Shown: positions 62,434-64,000 of the stretch, piece after piece
Position numbering within the stretch: position 1 is the first letter of the stretch
How the letters are laid out: each line of letters starts with the position of its first letter
Origin: Chromera velia
Taxonomy: Eukaryota > Sar > Chromeraceae
DNA: 64,000 bases
NCBI GenBank assembly: GCA_018398765.1
Contig: JAHBMJ010005121.1
Coordinates: 1 to 64,000 of the forward strand
Direction: 5' to 3'
Notes under the pieces: model-generated
The model's database searches: none
The model's input: only the letters and a program-made list of their open reading frames with translations
Told to the model about the DNA's origin: nothing
Translations under genes and position numbers: made by a program

Positions 62434-63615
62434 ATGTCGGCACTTCTGCTGAGACGCATTCGACCGTCTCAATCTCCCCTTGGTAGCAGGGCACTTCGGT
62501 TGTTCAGCACTGAGGCCAAGGAGGGGGACGTGCTGTCGAATCGCAGAGCCGTCTACACGCCTTGGGAAGATTTCAGAAGCGAGGATTTTGATGAGGCAGC
62601 GCGTCGAGAGAAGAGAGAGGAGGAGAAGGCAGAACGAGAAAAATTAGCGTCAGTCGAAAATCAGCTCCCAAACTCCAATTCTGTCCCCCACTATCCAGTA
62701 GTCAAATTGTGCATGCAACATGCCAGGCTCTCCTCACCTTCTGTGCTCTCTCCGCCGCTCTATGACCATGTCCCCTGATGTGCCAATTCGCTGTGTTTCT
62801 TCTGCAATCATTCTATCCGTCCGTCCGTCTATCTCTGTCTCTACCTGCCTGACTTCCTTTCTTTCGGTTATCCCGTCTACCCATGTTTCTGATCGTGTAC
62901 AGGCGACGCAAGATTGCAGAGAAGCTCCTTCCATCCTGGCAAAGGCGACGCACGCCTAAGGTATGTCCAGGGAGCTGTTTCAAGGACTCAGCTGTCTTCT
63001 GTCGCCATGCAAACTCTCTCCCCACCCTCGTTCCACCCCTGTGCGCCACTTTGTGAACCTTCTTTGAGGTGAAGAACACAACATTCCGGTAGGACTTCCT
63101 CCGAATGGTCTTTTTGTTTTGAATGGGACCCCTGTCTCTTTTCAACCCCTCCGCAGAGAAAGGGCGCTGTGGTGGTCGACGACAAACTCCCTCCAGTCAC
63201 GTCAGTTCGTGGAGAGGCAATCGTTCCGTGCGTACGTGTGTCAGACAGAAAGTAAAGGAATAAATGAAACGGAACACCAGAAAAGCAGCTGCCAGGAGAC
63301 AATCCACCGGATTTCATTCCTGCCCTTTTCTTTTCTTTTCTTCTCTTTTCTTCTCTTTTTCTCTTTGCCTGCCTGTGCATTCTCCTGCTTCCTTTCCATG
63401 CGTTTCCTTTTCATGTTTTCTCCGGGGGGTACTATTCCGTATGCACTCTTTCCGTATGAGCTTCTTCAAAAAAAAAATGCTGCCTTGCTTAATTGGTCTG
63501 CAGTTCCGCTGCATTCTCGGAGAATGAGGAGATTTTGACTCTGCTTGAGGACAGGCAGAAGGCAGAGATATACGACCGGGCTCACAGGATTCTGAAGGCG
63601 AAATGGAGGACGCAA
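62434..63615 (+). CDS. Probable mitochondrial protein, 5' four exons (runs off window)
   Basis: Exons 62434-62648, 62903-62960, 63157-63227 and 63504-63615 join in phases 2, 0 and 2 with GT-AG borders (donors GTCAGT, GTATGT, GTGCGT); a further donor (CAA/GTGAGT) at 63616 shows that more exons lie beyond the window. The N terminus (MSALLLRRIRPSQSPLGSRA then LRLFSTEA) is Arg/Ser/Leu-rich without acid residues and has the R-L-F-S-T cleavage context of a mitochondrial presequence. Then follow a YTPWEDFRSEDFDE segment, a charged coiled-coil-like helix (ARREKREEEKAEREKLARRK), a basic patch (SWQRRRTPKRKG) and a helical stretch (ENEEILTLLEDRQKAEIYDR). The basic, helical character would suit a mitoribosomal or other organelle RNA-binding protein, but I do not recognise a family. 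Separate from RPB2 and divergently transcribed. Confidence 0.7.
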
Positions 63616-63763
63616 GTGAGTAAGTGAATAGATGGATGCGTTAGTGACATGGGAAAAGCCATTGATCAATGGAGTGACCATCGTGATAGAGTTTTGATGA
63701 ATTAGACGCCAGACAAAAATAAAAATGCTCGCGATGATGGGTGAAAGTCCTTGCAAGTCGATC

Positions 63764-63767
63764 GATT

Positions 63768-63806
<39 letters not shown>

Positions 63807-63831
63807 AAGAAAGAAAGACAGACAGACAGAC

Positions 63832-63894
<63 letters not shown>

Positions 63895-63967
63895 AAAAAA
63901 AAAAAAAAAGAAAGGAAAGAAAGAAAGAAAGAAAGGAAGGAAGAAAGAAAGAAAGAAAGAAAGAAAG
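63764..63967. repeat. (GA)n(GAAA)n purine tract in intron
   Basis: About 200 bp of GA, GACA and GAAA repeats with an A-run near 63896, in the intron after the fourth exon of the plus-strand gene. Confidence 0.95.
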
Positions 63968-64000
63968 GATCTGCGTTCAACCGAGAGGCGGAGCGGTCGC

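Overview
This 64 kb window looks like nuclear DNA of a microbial eukaryote with a complex (secondary) plastid, most likely a chromerid alga such as Chromera velia. That assignment is inference from three things: a protein with a signal-peptide-plus-transit-type leader (Phe at the predicted cleavage point) joined to a DUF3007-like thylakoid domain; very intron-dense genes with short GT-AG introns; and abundant microsatellites. No prokaryotic gene organisation, CRISPR array, rRNA or tRNA was seen. One assembly gap (27 N) lies at 45506-45532.

Left part (1-12.9 kb) is a transposon graveyard. A direct duplication of a ~1.3 kb unit (copy 1: 3011-3798 plus 9110-9630; copy 2: 9737-10513, 11415-11469, 12461-12883) carries nested insertions. 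Copy 1 is split by a 5.3 kb decayed Penelope-like retroelement on the minus strand whose GIY-YIG endonuclease lies N-terminal to the reverse transcriptase. Copy 2 is split by two TACCCCC-ended DNA elements with 8-bp target duplications; the matching empty sites are still readable in copy 1. Positions 1-3010 hold the right part of a larger member of that family with a decayed ~518-codon reading frame; the element at 11470-12460 is an inverted derivative that lacks this reading frame.

Middle part (13-45 kb): a single-exon DUF3007-like plastid protein (+); a TIR element with a perfect 8-bp target duplication (14435-15498); a long gene-poor stretch rich in simple repeats; a five-exon CCCH tandem zinc-finger protein (-); a divergently placed three-exon small secreted protein (+); an acidic/basic low-complexity protein (-, at least four exons); a four-exon 352-residue protein of unknown function (-); a weakly supported membrane-protein gene with a sushi-like segment (+); a second TIR element (39667-40696); and a frame-broken coding remnant (40914-41560).

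Right part (45-64 kb): the complete RPB2 gene, second-largest subunit of RNA polymerase II, on the minus strand. It has 35 exons over 16.3 kb; all exon phases join into one 1332-codon frame with every catalytic landmark present. A divergent gene on the plus strand, running off the window edge, encodes a protein with a mitochondrial-type presequence. The window therefore combines housekeeping genes with large introns and a dense layer of old, nested mobile DNA.
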